The notes under the pieces: generated by a model
The model's input: the letters and a program-made list of their open reading frames with translations, nothing else
Database searches by the model: none
What the model was told of the DNA's origin: nothing
Made by a program: the position numbers and the translations under genes
DNA from: Gordionus sp. m RMFG-2023
Lineage: Eukaryota > Nematomorpha > Gordioida > Chordodea > Parachordodidae
Length of the DNA stretch: 64,000 bases
Direction: 5' to 3'
NCBI RefSeq assembly: GCF_954871325.1
Contig: NC_088775.1
Span: 77,229,561-77,293,560, forward strand
Part shown: positions 47,160 through 59,285 of the stretch, one piece after another
Position numbering within the stretch: the stretch's first letter is position 1
Layout: every line of letters starts with the position of its first letter

Positions 47160-47660
47160 ACAAAATTCCTTAATTCGCTTTTAATTATTATAATCAAAAT
47201 TAATGATGAGTTTTTTGCAAATCGTTCCTTGATTTTATAAAAACTCTAGATAAAAAAATTTCGGTGAGATTTATTATGATTGTATTAATGACTAAAATAA
47301 TAAAAAAATCCACTATTATAATAAAACTTTACTCTTCACAGCAATCAGAAAGATTTTTAACATAATGAATAATAGCTAGCATATGTATAATTAATTTTAA
47401 ATTAATTTACTTTTTCAAAATATGTTTACTAAATATAGGTTATTTTGTATATCACCTAACTATCTTTGACATATTTATTAAAAATCTATAAATAAATTAA
47501 TTTAAAAAATGCCTTAATTATACATCTGCGAGCATTATACATTATGTTAAAAACTTTCTGATTGCTGTGAAGAGTAAAGTTTAATTATAATAGTAGAAAT
47601 TTTTATTATTTTAATCATTAACACAATCATAATAAATCTTACCGAAATTTTTATATCTAG
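47160..47660. repeat. Central inverted repeat of the foldback element
   Basis: ACTTTACTCTTCACAGCAAT (near 47325) is matched in reverse at ATTGCTGTGAAGAGTAAAGT (near 47560), with further inverted match on both sides. The turning point is near 47450. Confidence 0.85.
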
Positions 47661-47699
47661 AGTTATATTTTTCACTATTTATTTTAAAAAAGTTCAAAA

Positions 47700-48775
47700 A
47701 TAACGATTATGACAATTGTCATTTTTCTATGGTACATCTTCACTGAAATAATAATTTAACATGTTTACAAAACATTTTTTTACCCATTTACTTTAAAAAA
47801 TCTTAAAAATGTTCAAAAATAACGATTATGACAATTGTCACTTTTCCATAGTACACTTTCACTGAAATATTAATTTAACATGTTTATGTAGTATTTGGAC
47901 CGATGGATCCCCCAGTCTGAATGGGAAAAATACAGTCCGTGATTGGGGGTCCGGGATGGTCGATGACGGGATCCAGGGGGCCGGGTTTTAACGATTTAGT
48001 CATGGAATCACTTGGACAACGTAGTTAAAATAATATTTTCAAAGTTTATTCAACAAAGTAAAATTACAAATAAAGTATCAATTTTTTTTTAAAACGAACG
48101 AAAATAATTAATTCAAAAGGTGTTTTGTTTTCAACCTTTATAATTTTTAAAACAAAAAGGGGGAAAAAAAAGTTGTTATTTTATCGCGATACAATCATTC
48201 ATGAAACTGGTAAGAACCAGTTTCAAATGCAATATAAAAATAAGGTATAATATATCAATTTCATAACAAAATAAAAAAAGATGGGAAAACAAAAGAAACA
48301 AGTAGAAAAAAAAGAAATAAGTTGTACGGGACAAAGGGGGTGGGGTGGGGGAGGTAGAACATAACAGTTTACAAAACATATTTTTACATATTTACTTTAA
48401 AAAAACTCAAAAAAGTTCAAAAATATCGATTATGACAATTGTCACTTTTCAACAGTACACTTTCACTGAAATATTAATTTACCATGTTTACAAAACATAT
48501 TTTTATCTATTTACTTTAAAAAAACTCAAAAAAGTTCAAAAATATTGATTATGACAATTGTCACTTTTCTATAGTACACTTTAACTGAAATATTAATTTA
48601 ACATGTTTACAAAACATATTTTTACCTATTTACTTTTAAAAAAACTCAAAAAAGTTCAAAAATATCGATTATGACAATTGTCACTTTTCTATAGTACACT
48701 TTAACTGAAATATTAATTTAACATGTTTACAAAACATATTTTTACCTATTTACTTTAAAAAAAACTCAATTAGCG
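47700..48775 (-). repeat. Right array of the TGACAATTGTCA unit
   Basis: Five perfect palindromes (near 47710, 47829, 48433, 48553, 48673) in units inverted relative to the left array. A solo LTR separates the second from the third. Confidence 0.9.
47887..48366 (-). mobile_element. Solo LTR of an LTR retroelement, fossil
   Basis: A 480-bp TG...CA segment interrupts one repeat unit of the foldback arm and is flanked by a perfect 5-bp duplication GTTTA (47882-47886 and 48367-48371). No internal region is present, so it is the usual product of recombination between two LTRs. Minus orientation (TGTTATGTTC at the start) is favoured by the gypsy-like TGTTA end but is not certain. The perfect duplication suggests it is fairly young. 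Confidence 0.85.
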
Positions 48776-49770
48776 ATCAAAAGAGAGAAAAAGATTCGTA
48801 AAAAATAATCTTAAAAAATATTTAAAAATAATATTAAAAATTAGCGATCAAAAGATATATCAGAAAAAAATAGGTAAATAATAATCTTAAAAAATATTTA
48901 AAAATAATATTAAAAATTAGCGATCAAAAGATATATCAAATCAGAAAAAAATACGTAAAAAATAATATTAAAAATTAGCGATCAAAAGAATACGTAAAAA
49001 ATAATCTTAAAAAATATTTAAAAATAATATTAAAAATTAGCGATCAAAAGATATATCAGAAAAAATACGTAAAAAATAATATTAAAAATTAGCGATCAAA
49101 AGATATATCAGAAAAAAATACGTAAAATATAATATTAAAAAATATTAAAAATTAGCGATCAAAAATCATTTTATAAAAATATTATATTTATATTATCTAA
49201 AAAAAATATAAATTAAGTAAAATAATAATCTATAATATTACAAAAATAATACATTGCCTAAATAACTAATTTACCCTGCCTACCACCGGAACACATTGCC
49301 GAAAATAACACATTGACGCTAACATATATATTATTTAATTTATAAATTGAAACCGTTTTTTAAATAAAATTAATCGGAATAAAAATAAATTTAAAAAATT
49401 TTTTTTCGGAAGTTATGGCGGGGGGGGGGATGTTCAGCCCCCCCCCCTTTTCTACGCCACTGCCTAAGATAATATTTAATATTTATGCATTTATAGATAT
49501 ATTTGTTAAATTTTAAAATTGAAAAATAAAATTTGAGTTGTAAGCTAGTAAATATATTTTTTTCCATGAATATTAAATAAAAGTAGAATTATTTATTATT
49601 TGTTTTTAATATCAATTTTTTAATAAAAATTGATTTAAATATATTTTAAAAAAATGTTTCTGAAAATTATTTTTAAAAAAAGAATACTTAATAAAAATTT
49701 GATTGATTATGAGTAATTTCTTTTTAGCAATGCAATTTTGCAATGCAGTATTTAGTCATACCCCTTTTTT

Positions 49771-50026
49771 AGTTACTAATATTAATATAAACAAAAAAAT
49801 ATTTTTTTAAATATAAAATACACTCACTAACTAAGGAAATAAATACGATTGATTAGTAATTTATTTTAAATTATATTATAAATAAAATAAATCACAATTT
49901 AATTAATTGAGTATTTAAATAATTCTGAGGGTTTGAATTATTTTTTAATAGCATTTTATGAACTCAATTTACTAAAATATGATTCAATTTATCTAAAAAA
50001 ATCTAAGATATTATGATACATACACC
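49771..50026. other. Intergenic, no gene recognised
   Basis: A+T-rich, between the long-inverted-repeat element and the next hAT. Confidence 0.4.
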
Positions 50027-50434
50027 CAGGGTTGCCAGATATTCTTCACTTGAAAACGTGAGTTTTTCTTTTATAATAATTAATGAGGGACTTCGCCCCC
50101 ATACCCCCAATTTGCCCGCTTTTGCCCGGCCTTCGGCCGGGTTAATCGATATAGCATACTTATATAGGTTAATGTTATATTGAATATAACATGATTTTTA
50201 AGACAATGAAAATTCTTTATTGATTTACTAATAACAATTATGATGTATAATTTTCCCATGTTTATAAATATAGCATAATATTATATATTATATTTTATAG
50301 AGATTTCCTATCAGCACTGTGGAGATAGGCTGACAACTCTTTGCATGAATAGTTAAAATTTTGTTTAACCATAAGTTTAGCTTCCAATGATGATAACTGT
50401 AATCTATTACGTTCTTTTCTTCAGGCAGTAGTCA

Positions 50435-52080
50435 TCAGACTGAATCTGATGAAGCATTTGAATGCGGAATAGAAAATATAAAATTGCATATTTTCTCTAC
50501 CAATGGTGAGTTTTTATTAGAAAGAAAATCCATCCATTTTTGGGGGGTATTCATGTGATTGTTTTTTGATAATTTTTCTTCATAATAGGAATAAAATTGT
50601 GAATATTCCTCAAAGAGAATATCTGTATCTATGTTTGGCATTAAAAATTAATAATTATTATTTGTAATTGTTCAAATTCTAGACATTTTTCTAATGTCAT
50701 AGGGCTAAGATATTTCCCTATATTATCTATAATATCATAACGTTTTTCTACATATTCTATAATAATTTTTTTAAATATCTTTGATTCATTTTTGAAATTT
50801 ATTGCCTTTTCTACATCATTATTATGTTGTAAAATAATTTTGGAAATGCATAAAAATTTTGTTGAATTTTTAAATTTAATGAATTCTTTAGTTTTAGGAT
50901 AAGTTCATATATATGTATATTGCTAATACATCTTCAGATTGCAATTGTAAACTTATGTAATGCCAACGTTAAGGACAACACATAAATATGCCTCTGCAAA
51001 ATCATCTTCAAAAAATATTTTCAAAATTGGTGGGGTTGCTGATAATGATAAAAAATATTCTTTAAGTGGTTGAAAATACTTAAGCATCCGCTCAATCGCT
51101 GGGATTAATGTAAGCCAGCGTTTAAAACATGGCAAAGTAATTCTGGCAATTCTAAATTGCACCATTCTACCAATTCTTTTAAATTTGTAACTCTTTTTGT
51201 CGAGTTGCTAAATTTATTATAGCATTTAATTACTATACTCTCATTATCATATTTGAGAAAAATTATGGCCTTTTTAAGCGTATTGTGAAGAATGTGGCAT
51301 ATACAACCTATTGGTATAATATTATTATTATGGCTTTTTAATTCTGTCCAAATACTTTGATTTTTCCCAAAATTTACAGATGCGTTATCTGCACAATAGG
51401 CCGTTACATTAGCCATATCAAGTCCAGCGATTTTTAAATTTTCTAGCAAACATCTAGATATATCTTTAGAGATTTCACTATCAGACGAAAAAATTTTAAG
51501 TAATTTAACATTTATTCCATTATTTTTGTTGAAGTATCTAAGTAACAAGGGAAATGTTTTTATATTACCTTTATTCGATGCATCCGTTAGTATTGAAAAC
51601 GGATGATTGTTTTTTAGATCTTTTATAATATTTGACTTTGTTTCTGGTGCCAAAATATTTTATAATATTTTAGAGCCTTTTATTCTGCCACATGAAAATA
51701 TTGATGCAATTTTAGAGTCAGGAAAAAGTTTGTAAAATATCTTGCTTGAACAATCAGCCGACATATAGCTATGGGAATGTTTTATGGAATGATATATGAA
51801 TGTTGTTTCAGCAATAACAGACAAGGTTTCGTTCTTAGAATATTCGGTTATGTATGATGATATAGAAGTATTGGTTCTAGATTGTTCATTTGCCAGCTTA
51901 TGTTTGTTAGATTTCATATGTTTGATTATAACACACTCTCCATTGCTTATTGAAAAGCGTGATGCACATATACCACATTTTACAGTCGACCCTGAATGCT
52001 GCTTTAACCATTCATATTTTTGTTCCCAACTTATTATAACTTACCTTACATACTTTCCTCTTTTTTGTTTGTTTATATTT
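50435..52080 (-). pseudogene. hAT transposase with BED-type zinc finger, decayed
   Basis: From the N-terminus on the minus strand: VKCGICASRFSIS followed by HMKSNKHK, the spaced Cys pair and His pair of a BED finger; IYHSIKHSHSYMSADCSSKI; then SILTDASNKGNIK, a metal-binding aspartate in the TDAS-like motif; YCADNASVNFG with the second aspartate; GCICHILHNTLKKA; WLTLIPAIERMLKYF; and the dimerisation end FSIPHSNASSDSV. The parts are in the expected order, but several stops and shifts, including near 51105-51165 and 51655, break the frame. Its relatives are the SCAND3/ZBED-like hAT transposases of invertebrates. Confidence 0.85.
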
Positions 52081-53254
52081 CAATTTTTTATCTTGAGAAT
52101 TATAACTTGAGGATGAGCTTCCTGAAATATTTTGAATTTGAAAATCCATTCTGTAACAAGTTCAAGAAATAGATATTATAATAAATTTTTATAATATTAG
52201 TTTTAAGAAGATACAGAATAAATCAAATTATAAATTAGCATTTTTAAAAATAATAATCTGATCTACTGAATATATATTACCTTTATTATAAATTAATTTT
52301 ACTTAATTATATAAAAATGATCGTGCGTGAATCTAATTAATCAACTCTAGCAATTAATGTTTTTAGATATTTCTTAATTTGATTGTTAATTTAGCAATAT
52401 CTAAGTTAAATTAAACTAATTATAATTTGTGAGTGTATGTACAATTAATTTATTTCATATAAAATTTTACGAGTTTTAATATAGGATTTATAAAATCCAT
52501 AAAAGAAATATATAGTTATTTAAATTCATATTATAATTATACTTGATAAACTTTCTAAAAATTGAATTTGTGTTGTGTGGGTATTTGAACCAGTGTTGTT
52601 ATAGTAGCGCGTTACTTTTTTCAGTAGCGGTAGCTTTAGCGGGCTTCTTTTTTTAGAAAATAGCGATATCGGGAGCTCGCTACTAGTTTAGAAAGTTCAA
52701 TTTTATAATAATAAATACATTTAAAAATTATATAAATATATTTTTTATTAAATCTAAATTATAATACTTTTATTTAATTTAATTATGAAATTTAAATTTA
52801 TATTTAAAAATATACATTATAAATCTAGTTAGCATTATAAATTTAGTTATTAAAAATGTGTGAGATTGTTGAATATAGCAAAATTTCTTTGGAAAATGAG
52901 AAAAATATAGATTAACCTTTCCCAAAATTCAAAAAATACTTTAATCTTGAAGAAAAAATTACTACTGGATATCGGTTTTGATAAAATTTTATCCTCAAAT
53001 CATACAAGCAGCTTTAATTTGACAAAACATTTAAAGGTAATATATTAAACAAATTTAATATCAATGTGTAGGCTAATCCTTAATTTTTAAAATAAATTGA
53101 AATCAAAGACCAATCATTTTTTTTTATATTCATAAATTTTATCTAAATTATTTAAAACATTTTAAAATAGTTATTTCAATCATTTTTATGTACTTATCTT
53201 CTACATAATTTTTATTCTAAGTATTACTGTTATAATTTTAGACTGTTCACACCT

Positions 53255-53475
53255 AGTGTTGTTAAACGGCTCAATTTGAGCCGATTTTTAAAAACGGCTA
53301 ACTCAATATTTTAGCCAAAAAAATATTGTCTATGCCTCGAGATTTCGTTAACAGATGTTCAAACCTTTGTGCCACCTATGAGCAAAATCTTAAGGCTTGC
53401 ATAATAATTTTCTTAATAAAATATTGAGTTAGCCGTTTTTAAAAATCGGCTCAAAATGAGCCATTTAACAACACT
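53255..53475. mobile_element. hAT-type MITE (AGTGTTGTTAA) inside hAT-6
   Basis: Symmetrical ends AGTGTTGTTAAACGGCTCA and TGAGCCATTTAACAACACT with a 7-bp duplication CACACCT (53248-53254 and 53476-53482). Interior matches 4610-4783. This is the fourth level of nesting at this site if the host DNA is counted as the first. Confidence 0.88.
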
Positions 53476-53499
53476 CACACCTCAAATTATAAAGAGATT

Positions 53500-54190
53500 G
53501 AAAAATATCTCAAAAGTTTTGGGGTAATGGAAGAAGATACATCCATCTCTAAATCAAATTTAATTCAAACAAAATTAAGCAATTTGGATTCATCAACACC
53601 AGGTGTATTTCAAAAATGAATTGACAAAGTCATAATGAACTTTATAATAGAGACTGTTCAACCATATAAAGATGATAAACACCTTTTCTCCACGTACCAA
53701 GATATTTTGCCGGCAGACATTGATGGCAAGAATTTTGGATAGCTTAAAGAATCTTTAATATTAAATCTATCAGATGTCTCCTACATCTGTACAACGGCAG
53801 ATTGCTGGACGCACAATAGAAGGTAAAAATGTTTATTTTCTGATTTAGAATATGATATTCATATTTTTAGAGCTTATTTAGGAGTGACCGCACATTGGAT
53901 TGATCCAAAAAATCTAATACGAAAATCTGTAGCATTAGCTCTAAAAAGAATAAGCTGTCAGACTTATGACATTCTAGCAAATATTATTTTAGAAATCCAT
54001 AGTCTTACAAAATCCTCATTTAAAATCTTGGAAGGGCAAGATAATATGAGCATGGGATATTATGTTCCCACACTGAGTATATTAATTACCAAGCTCAAAA
54101 GAATCAATAATCTAAAATTATACCAACCACTGGTAGAGTCTATGCTGAAGGGCATTGAGAAAAGGTCAAAACTTTATTTTTATTTTCTAT
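53500..54190 (+). pseudogene. hAT transposase remnant of hAT-6
   Basis: Plus-strand frames read LKESLILNLSDVSYICTTAD, CWTHNRR, then FRAYLGVTAHWIDPKNLIRK, ALALKRISCQTYDILANII and MSMGYYVPTLSILITKLKRI, matching the ZBED-type hAT catalytic region (CTTADIW, then GVTAHWID). An insertion between NRR and FRAYLGV and two stops break it. The C-terminal dimerisation region is missing. Confidence 0.82.
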
Positions 54191-54601
54191 TATACAATTA
54201 TATAAAATGAAAGTAGCTAATAACGCGCTACGCATTTGAAAACGATAGCGGTGCGATAGCGCGATATTTTTAAAAGTAGCGTTTAAAACACTGAATTGAA
54301 CAATGAATATGATTGGTCAGTCAGACTATTAACAAATACTACAATTTTTTTAAATATTTTAAAATAAAATTGATTTAAAATTTTATATTTGTTTTTGAAA
54401 ATATTTTAGAAAAATTTAAAAATATTTTGAAAAAATTTAAAACGTGAAAAAAAGTGTGAGACTAAGTGTGATTATTTTAATTTACTCAAAAACGTGAGAA
54501 AAGCGTGAAGTGTGAGAAAACGTGAGTAAGTAAAAAATAAGGTATGAAATCGTGAGAATCACGGCAAAATCGTGACATCTGGCAACCCTGGTTAGTAGCT
54601 G

Positions 54602-56980
54602 TCACGGACTGAAATTATTCTCTTTAACACCATTTTTTTTAAATTAAATAAAAGCTATCCAACAGCTGTTTTTTTAAAGCTAATAAGCAATTAAGCTCAA
54701 GGATATAATCATGTGATACTTTTATTTTTATAATATTGAGAAGTTATAATGTAGTATATATATGTTTTTTTAAATAAATCTTTTTATAATTGCGTCAATA
54801 AAAGAAATTTTTATCTCATTTTTTCTTCTATATATTATTATTTATTATTTTTAGATTCTTTGAAATAAACATGCTTGAAAAAATTAAAAAGATTCTGCTA
54901 ATTAATAATGTTCTCAGATTTATTGTGTTATGTTTTTAACAATGGTTATTATTGAATTCTTTCTATCTTAATTGAAACACGGAAAGATAAACAAGATTAC
55001 ATTAATAGAGTAATGTATAAAGTGAATTAGATGAAATGGAAACTATAAATTATATATATTAAATTTTGTTCTTTAGACTAATTGAAATTCAATTGATATG
55101 AACATTAAATCTCTCAAAATCGTTATAGACTTACAATTACAAATGGAAATTATTAAACAATCTTATAAAATTCATAAATGGAATTATTTATCAATTGATA
55201 TTAATTTCAATAGAAATAATTCTTGTATTCTTATTTCATTCTATATTATTGTTGTGGTAATTCTATGGATCAAAATAGATAAGATTACTAAATTTATATC
55301 TTCTTTTATAATTATAATTTTACTACTCACTTTACCTTCTTCCAAATTTCTTATTAACTATTAAAAAAATACTTATATTTTCTATTCATCCTTCAATTAA
55401 TAATAATATCTTATTTTTTCTTTATAAATTATCTTAAATTTTCCTCATATTAAACTAACTATATTTTAATATCCTAATAATACATCAAATTAATTTGTTT
55501 TTTTTAAATTAATACATATAATCACTTGCTTTTATTAATTCTTTAATTTAATTATAAATACTATTTCTTTTTATTTTTTTATTCATTTAACCTTTCTTAT
55601 TCCTAATAATAATTTTTTAAGCACAATTTTTTTATTTAAACACCATATTTATTTTTACCACCATATTTTTTTTTTACAAATTATACCAATTTCTAAAAAA
55701 AATGTTCTATTTTAGAACACTCTTTATTTACTTTTACCCTTTTTTATTTATTTTTTAAATAAATCTACTTTTCCCAAAACACGTTTTTTCATTATTATGA
55801 ATCCATTTTGTTTATTTATTTGTTTTTTTACTACACTTTAATATATTTTCCCATGTCCACCATTATTTATTTATTCTAATTTTAATTTCTCTATCCTATT
55901 ATTTATCTATTTATTTATTTTAGCTTCTAATCTCATAAATTCTATTAATTTATTTTATTTAAAATTTATTACCTTATCGCTTATTTATTTTAAGATCTCA
56001 TAGTTGGAAATCTTTAAAATTATTTTACTATATTTTTAATCAAATTTATTTAATTAAAAATAATTATTAAATTTTTATAAGTTTTTTGGAAGCAGGACCT
56101 TTTTATTCTTATATTCTACTTCTTTCATTGCTATACTCATTACTAAACATAGGGTCGGGTGTAGTTACACCCTCATATAACTTTGGGCTACAAGGTTTGT
56201 TGGTATCCTTGAGAAAAAAAATCGTCATTATTATATGGAGGATGGCCCTTCACATAATTCTTGTATCAACCACCTTTGGGTAAGTCTATGACCAAAGTGC
56301 TAATAAAGAATTAAGCTCAAAATATATATATTAATCAGTTAAAACCACTTAAAATCACATTATATTCACTCTAATCTAATATCATATTCTTATAAATCAT
56401 TTTAATCAAATAAATTGGAGATTTCAAATTACACAATCACCCAAATTGATCACAACTTCGAATTTTAAATAAGGTCCTTTGCCCTCCTTGATGCATATTA
56501 TACTGCTCTATTACAAGGTTTCAAGTATACACACTCTGATTCTACTCACGCATTCCTTCCTCTACATCACAAATCCTACCATCCAATAATAATGTTATTA
56601 ATAATATAGATCAATTACACCATGTATATAGTGGAGACGGATCCGATTTGACGTCAAAACATCTGATTTGACGGCTTCCGACAAGGCTTTCATATGAATT
56701 TTTACGTTTCTGCTTAAAACAGATTAGACATTATTTTGTTTTTTTTAAATGAACCAATATTCTTTAGTAAATTATATATTATAGATCCCCTCCCCTCCTT
56801 CCGATACATATACTGCTTTCTTGGGGATATACCCTTTCTTACTCTTTATGCCCTGCTGCTTTCTTAATCACAAACAAAAATTTTTTTTAAGTATACACGA
56901 GGTAGATCACCATATATGATTTACATATACACAAGGTTGATCATCATATTTTCCCAAATTATACTCATTAACGGTTTTGA
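54602..56980. other. Intergenic, no gene recognised
   Basis: Very A+T-rich, with a long T-rich stretch at 55370-56080. Open frames at 55098 and 56086 have no domain match. Slightly higher G+C around 56440-56600 without a coding frame. Confidence 0.4.
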
Positions 56981-56982
56981 AA

Positions 56983-57300
56983 TATACCTTTATCTTACTA
57001 GTATTAATGGTTTATGAGCTAATTATTCTTTAAATCAATTTTCTAAGCACTTGGTAACTTACAGTAGACTTGTATAATGCTTCTAGATACTTTTTTACTT
57101 TCACAAAATGGTTTTCTTTTAACCTTATCTTAATTTTGCTGGTTTTACCATATTCTTATACCTTTATCTTGCTAGTATAAATGGTATATGAACTAATTAT
57201 TCGATATTTATTAAATCAAATTTCTAAGTACTTGGTAACTTACAGTAGACATTGTATAATGTTACTTGGTCCTGATTTACTTTCATATAATGCCTTTAGA
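56983..57300. repeat. ~180-bp tandem duplication
   Basis: ATACCTTTATCTTACTAGTA, GAGCTAATTATTC and CACTTGGTAACTTACAGTAG of the first unit recur with a few differences in the second (starting near 57168). Confidence 0.85.
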
Positions 57301-58224
57301 ATAACCTTTTGTAAATTATTTTTGTTAGCACGGGTCAAATAACTATTTTCTGAAAATTTTAAAATGGTTCTATTTCTTTTAAATTTTTAAAGAGGGTTCC
57401 AAGGGTTCAGGGTTTCAAACTCTGAGTATAATAAAAATTTTAAATTTTTTCAAAACTTTTAGTCACAACCAGGGTTGCCATGCCTCCCCCCATCAGTGGG
57501 AGTCTCCCACAATTTTTTAGTTTACCCACATACATCTCACTCCCACGAAACTCCCACAATTCGAAATCTCCCACAAAAATCTCCCACAATTTTTTAATTT
57601 CTCCCACAATTTTTTTTTAGCATTTTAATGTTTTTAATATATAAATAATAATTTTGAGAAACAGTATTTGATTATTTTTAAAATAAATTTTAAATATTTA
57701 TTCGAAAAATATGTCTAGTTCTTATATTTTATTTTTCCGCTAATTTTAAATTCTCCATCCAATCCAATCCATTCGACATTTTCAAAATTTGAAGTTAGAA
57801 TAGTATGTATAATTATTATAAATATATTTTAAATTTCTAGATTCTATAATTGCAGTGCTCCACTCAACATTTTCATAGAAGAATAGAACTTTTAGAAGTG
57901 GATTACTTTGGTATTTCTGCAGCATAATTTAGTGAGCCTTTATTAAATTATATTCTTCTGATTGCAACTGCATATTAACAGCATATAGTAGATTTCCTAT
58001 ATGTAAAATTCCTAAATATACTTCTGCCATTTATTTTTGAAATTTTTTTTCATATAGGACAGCTTTTATAATCTATTTATTTTTTAAAGGTTTGTAAAAT
58101 TTTAAAATTCTACGATGGCGCGTATTAGGAGGAACCTGTCAACCAACATTATGCTGACTCAATTCTGTAAATACACTATGGTTTTTGCCAAATTCACTGA
58201 GGAATTATCAGATCAGAAAGCTGC

Positions 58225-58740
58225 CATGCAATTCATTGGTAATGCCAAATCTGCCATATTTACCATTATATATGGTTAGCTATGTCTTTGGATATTTCAT
58301 ATCTGGAGAAATTTTTTTTAATAGTTTTATTGAAGACATTAATTTTGTTGAAATAGGGGAGGATCAAGGGAAATGTTTTGATATCTCCTTATTAGATGCA
58401 TCTGTTAGAATTGCATATGTTTGCACATCTTTCAAATCGTCAAGAATTGACCTTCTGGATTTATATCCTAAAACATTGTTGATAGCCTTGCTCATTTTGT
58501 GTTCTACAAAGTATACTTTTCATTTATATTAGTCGTTAAATATTATGGGGAAAGATTCTACCAACATTGAGATGTTGAGTAACTCTCTGAATGTTGTACT
58601 GCATGATAGGTATTTACCATTTCCGCAACTGTAGTTGCATCTATATTATTTCTAATTTTTGAAGAATATTTTTGTTTTTCAATAGATGTTGATAGAATGC
58701 CCTGTACTGATTTATGCTTTGAAGATTTTTGATACCTCAA
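58225..58740 (-). pseudogene. hAT transposase remnant of hAT-7
   Basis: The minus strand reads YHAVQHSESYSTSQC (compare YHSIKHSHSYMSADC in hAT-5) and ILTDASNKEISKHFP (compare ILTDASNKGNIKTFP), then IKLLKKISPDMK. Stops interrupt it. The plus-strand frame at 58185-58532 is its antisense shadow. Confidence 0.75.
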
Positions 58741-59059
58741 AATATCATATTCCCTTCCCCCATTGTATTAACTAATACTGTAGAACAACTTCCCCGCACT
58801 GATTATAAATATTTTTTACATTGTAAATTTAAAATTGTTTGTTTTTTTATAAAATCTTATTTATACATTTATTTTTTTACATTGTAAAATTACAATTTTT
58901 TTATAAAATTTTATCTTGTTTACATTCTTTTGTAATTAAAAAAGATCGTTGGTTATTATTTTTAAACAAAATTGATATATTATAATAAATAAATATGTTA
59001 TTTTAATAATAAAGATAGTACTCTAAGAAATTTTGTGTCGTACAGTAATTACCTATTTT

Positions 59060-59285
59060 GAAAATGCGTATTTTATTTTGGAAAATAGTTGGATATTTTA
59101 TTTTGAAAAATAGTTGGCTATTTTATTTTGAAAAATAGTTGGCTCTTTTATTTTGAAAAATAGTTGGCTATTTTATTTTGAAAAATAGTTGGCTATTTTA
59201 TTTTGGAAAAAGTTAGCTATTTTATTTTAAATAGTTGGCTATTTTATTTTGAAAAATAATTACCTATTTTATTTTAAATTAGATT
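59060..59285. repeat. ~26-bp tandem repeat in hAT-7
   Basis: About eight units of the type TTATTTTGAAAAATAGTTGG, some shortened. Confidence 0.9.

Larger units (their letters stand above)
45582..49324. mobile_element. Foldback element with palindrome-bearing arrays
   Basis: Ends TGTTAGCGTCAATG and CATTGACGCTAACA continue into over 80 bp of inverted match. Each arm then has short units with GATCAAAAGATATATCAGA or their complement (45840-46260 and 48775-49180), then a tandem ~115-bp unit (46300-47150 and 47700-48775), then an inverted core around 47160-47660. No ORF or transposase. The right arm is interrupted by a solo LTR. Layout and size are those of Foldback-type elements; mobilisation by an unseen enzyme is inferred. 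Confidence 0.85.
42734..49462 (-). mobile_element. 6.7-kb hAT element in the right arm (hAT-3), itself hosting insertions
   Basis: Left end CAATGGCGTAGCCAGGATTG and right end TTTTCTACGCCACTG are inverted, flanked by a perfect 8-bp duplication CCTAAGAT (42726-42733 and 49463-49470). Transposase remnants lie on the minus strand at about 43900-44200. A hAT MITE (43324), a Merlin-like element (44754) and a foldback element (45582) are inside it. Confidence 0.92.
38698..49765. mobile_element. Long-inverted-repeat element (MULE/foldback-like) broken by three hAT insertions
   Basis: The left arm begins GGTATGACTAAATATT at about 38698 and the right arm ends AGTATTTAGTCATACC at about 49765. Between them matching inverted segments continue: TTTACTAGCTTA (38850) and its complement near 49540, then CGAATGATTATT...ACATGTGGAAAACC (38960-39020) against 42660-42720, then AATAATAGAAAACTT (40340) against 42590, and CTCTTCAT.TTTGTTTCCAATGC (41785) against 42540. 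With the hATs at 39049, 40379 and 42734 removed, the arms are about 560 bp each and enclose tandem repeats. Flanks are only loosely alike over 9-10 bp. No transposase of its own is seen, so the class is uncertain. Confidence 0.75.
52591..54293 (+). mobile_element. hAT element nested in hAT-5 (hAT-6)
   Basis: Left end CAGTGTTGTTATAGTAGCGC and right end AGTAGCGTTTAAAACACTG, with flanks ATTTGAAC and AATTGAAC (7 of 8). Subterminal AGCGATA and TAGCG words are repeated at both ends. It holds a plus-strand transposase remnant and a MITE. Confidence 0.87.
50027..54590 (-). mobile_element. hAT element, family with ends CAGGGTTGCCA (hAT-5)
   Basis: Left end CAGGGTTGCCAGAT and right end ATCTGGCAACCCTG are inverted. 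Flanks do not match, so the target duplication is lost. A CCCGGCCTTCGGCCGGG hairpin lies near the left end and many AACGTGAG-type words lie near both ends. It holds a broken minus-strand transposase and, at 52591-54293, another hAT. The element at 57470 belongs to the same family. Confidence 0.85.

Noticed and set aside
46300-48775. CRISPR-like appearance of regularly spaced palindromes
   Set aside because: Units are contiguous diverged repeats without unique spacers, in a eukaryotic mobile element.
55098-55364. Hydrophobic 88-codon frame
   Set aside because: Composition follows the local A+T-rich DNA; no conserved motif, no splice context.
56086-56283. 65-codon frame with possible membrane segment
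   Set aside because: No recognisable family on either strand; likely chance.
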